Source: Paracoccaceae bacterium
GTDB taxonomy: Bacteria > Pseudomonadota > Alphaproteobacteria > Rhodobacterales > Rhodobacteraceae
Reading direction: 5' to 3'
Assembly (NCBI GenBank): GCA_947476475.1
Contig: CANJQT010000001.1
Location: 67,570 to 131,569, forward strand
Length of the DNA stretch: 64,000 nt
The notes under the pieces were generated by a model. The model was given only the letters and a program-made list of their open reading frames with translations, was not told the DNA's origin and searched no databases. Made by a program: the position numbers and the translations under genes. This document shows positions 63,283 through 64,000 of this stretch, piece by piece. Position 1 is the stretch's first letter. Each line of letters starts with the position of its first letter.

Positions 63283-63662
63283 GGCTTGCCTTTTCGCCTT
63301 TCGCAGCCAATCCAGCCCCGGTTTCCCGCGTGCTCCAGCACGCCCATATTTGGCTTCAAGGGCATGTGACAAACTTTGTACGCGCCCGTCCACACACATT
63401 TCGCGGCAATGCCCTGAAAACAGTCGTCGCCGGTTCCAGTTTGGGCCTGCCGCTCATCCAGGACGATGTTCCGCTTGCGTCAAGAACAGCGGCTGCCCAA
63501 CCTCGGCCTCGCCCAGCCGAGCGGACTTCATGCCTTGGCGCCTTGATTGGCGCAGGCCGCCGACAGCCCGAAAATCCCTCGCAACAGCCGCCCCTTTTGT
63601 GCCATCCTTCCCCCGACCGACCGACCGACCGACCAAGCGCCGTCCGCGATACAGAGGATGCC
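63283..63662. other. 380-base divergent intergenic region with tandem repeat
   Basis: Between the PhnB-like gene and the Rieske oxygenase gene. No gene supported. It holds GCGCC-TTGAT-TGGCGC near 63537-63553, a short inverted repeat, and five CCGA units listed separately. The promoters of both flanking genes are expected here. Confidence 0.35.
63613..63632 (+). repeat. Tetranucleotide repeat (CCGA)5
   Basis: Five perfect CCGA units (63613-63632) followed by CCA, 30 bases upstream of the Rieske oxygenase start. It is close enough to change promoter spacing if the copy number varies. Confidence 0.85.
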
Positions 63663-64000
63663 ATGACCCGCCACACCGCCCTCAGTCCCGCCGCCGAACT
63701 TCACGCCAACGTTTCGGTGCCCTTCAATCAGGCGCGCGCCATGCCGAAGTCGGTCTATACCTCGCCCGATTTCCTGGCGCTGGAGCAAAAGCACATCTTC
63801 GCCCATGACTGGCTGTCGGCGGGCCGCGCCGATGCGCTGCCCAATCCCGGCGACTATCTGACAATGCAGATCGCGGGCGAACCGATCATCGTGCTGCGTG
63901 ACCGCGACGGGCAGTTGCGCGCGATGTCGAACGTCTGCCGCCACCGCATGTCCACCCTGCTGGAAGGGCGCGGCAATGTCCGCTCGATCGTCTGCCCCTA
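63663..64000 (+). CDS. Rieske-type aromatic/quaternary-amine ring-hydroxylating oxygenase alpha subunit (5' part)
   Basis: First 112 codons of a Rieske non-heme iron oxygenase. It begins MTRHTALSPAAELHANVSVP; the Rieske domain is entered with VCRHRMSTLLEGRGN and VCPY, giving the first Cys-His pair and the third Cys of the [2Fe-2S] cluster. The second His and the iron domain lie beyond the window. Size and sequence style fit the oxygenases that demethylate betaines such as glycine betaine (GbcA-like) or stachydrine, but this cannot be settled from the fragment. Confidence 0.85.
   Translation, partial: MTRHTALSPAAELHANVSVPFNQARAMPKSVYTSPDFLALEQKHIFAHDWLSAGRADALPNPGDYLTMQIAGEPIIVLRDRDGQLRAMSNVCRHRMSTLLEGRGNVRSIVCP

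Overview
The window looks like a chromosomal segment from a high-GC alphaproteobacterium of the Rhodobacterales (Rhodobacter/Paracoccus/Roseobacter group). The evidence is the run ubiB-ubiE / mutM / enoyl-CoA hydratase / rpsT / dnaA / dnaN / recF / gyrB, the codon use, and several family-typical genes (Fe-S-less type-4 uracil glycosylase, periplasmic-glucan genes opgG-opgH-opgC). dnaA lies near 4 kb, but I saw no cluster of DnaA boxes, so I do not place oriC here. No rRNA, tRNA, CRISPR array or intact insertion sequence was seen.

Layout. 1-11.5 kb is core: ubiquinone synthesis (minus strand), then repair, translation and replication genes (plus strand). 11.5-12.7 kb is a decayed strip holding the remains of an OafA-type acyltransferase. 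12.7-27.9 kb is a large accessory catabolic region. It has a GlxA-type AraC regulator and a LuxR-type regulator, then a plus-strand block: an N,N-dimethylformamidase-like large subunit without its small subunit, a NitT/TauT-type ABC importer, and a histidinol-dehydrogenase-like enzyme with altered zinc ligands. A second block follows: a DadA-like flavin oxidase, an XRE-cupin regulator, an ArgE-like deacylase, a flavin monooxygenase, a RidA protein and a DUF1028 protein. Together these suggest uptake and stepwise breakdown of an unidentified nitrogen compound.

27.9-44.5 kb returns to core and semi-core genes. They are plsY; a pyrB / unknown membrane protein / pyrC' operon with start-stop overlaps; a uracil-DNA glycosylase with moaB; an NlpC/P60 protein with an M17 peptidase; a possible inorganic-carbon module (beta carbonic anhydrase, small unknown protein, SbtA, SbtB); a TPR gene with an in-frame TAG; asd; an MFS transporter; an APH-type kinase paired with a class III aminotransferase/phospho-lyase; and a DUF924 gene.

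44.7-57.6 kb is a second catabolic operon. It starts at a promoter whose -10 region is covered by a TetR-like palindrome. It encodes a TMADH/DgcA-like flavoprotein, a non-pyrrolysine MttB-family methyltransferase without a corrinoid protein, a CocE-type hydrolase, a five-gene peptide/opine-type ABC importer, a TetR regulator and an M24 protein whose metal-ligand spacing matches the DMSP lyase DddP. The substrate is probably a methylated (quaternary or sulfonium) small molecule, perhaps carried as a conjugate; this is inference. 57.8-62.7 kb is an opgG-opgH-opgC locus with a frameshift in opgG and an in-frame stop near the start of opgH. The window ends with a PhnB-like VOC gene and the 5' end of a Rieske oxygenase gene preceded by a CCGA tandem repeat.
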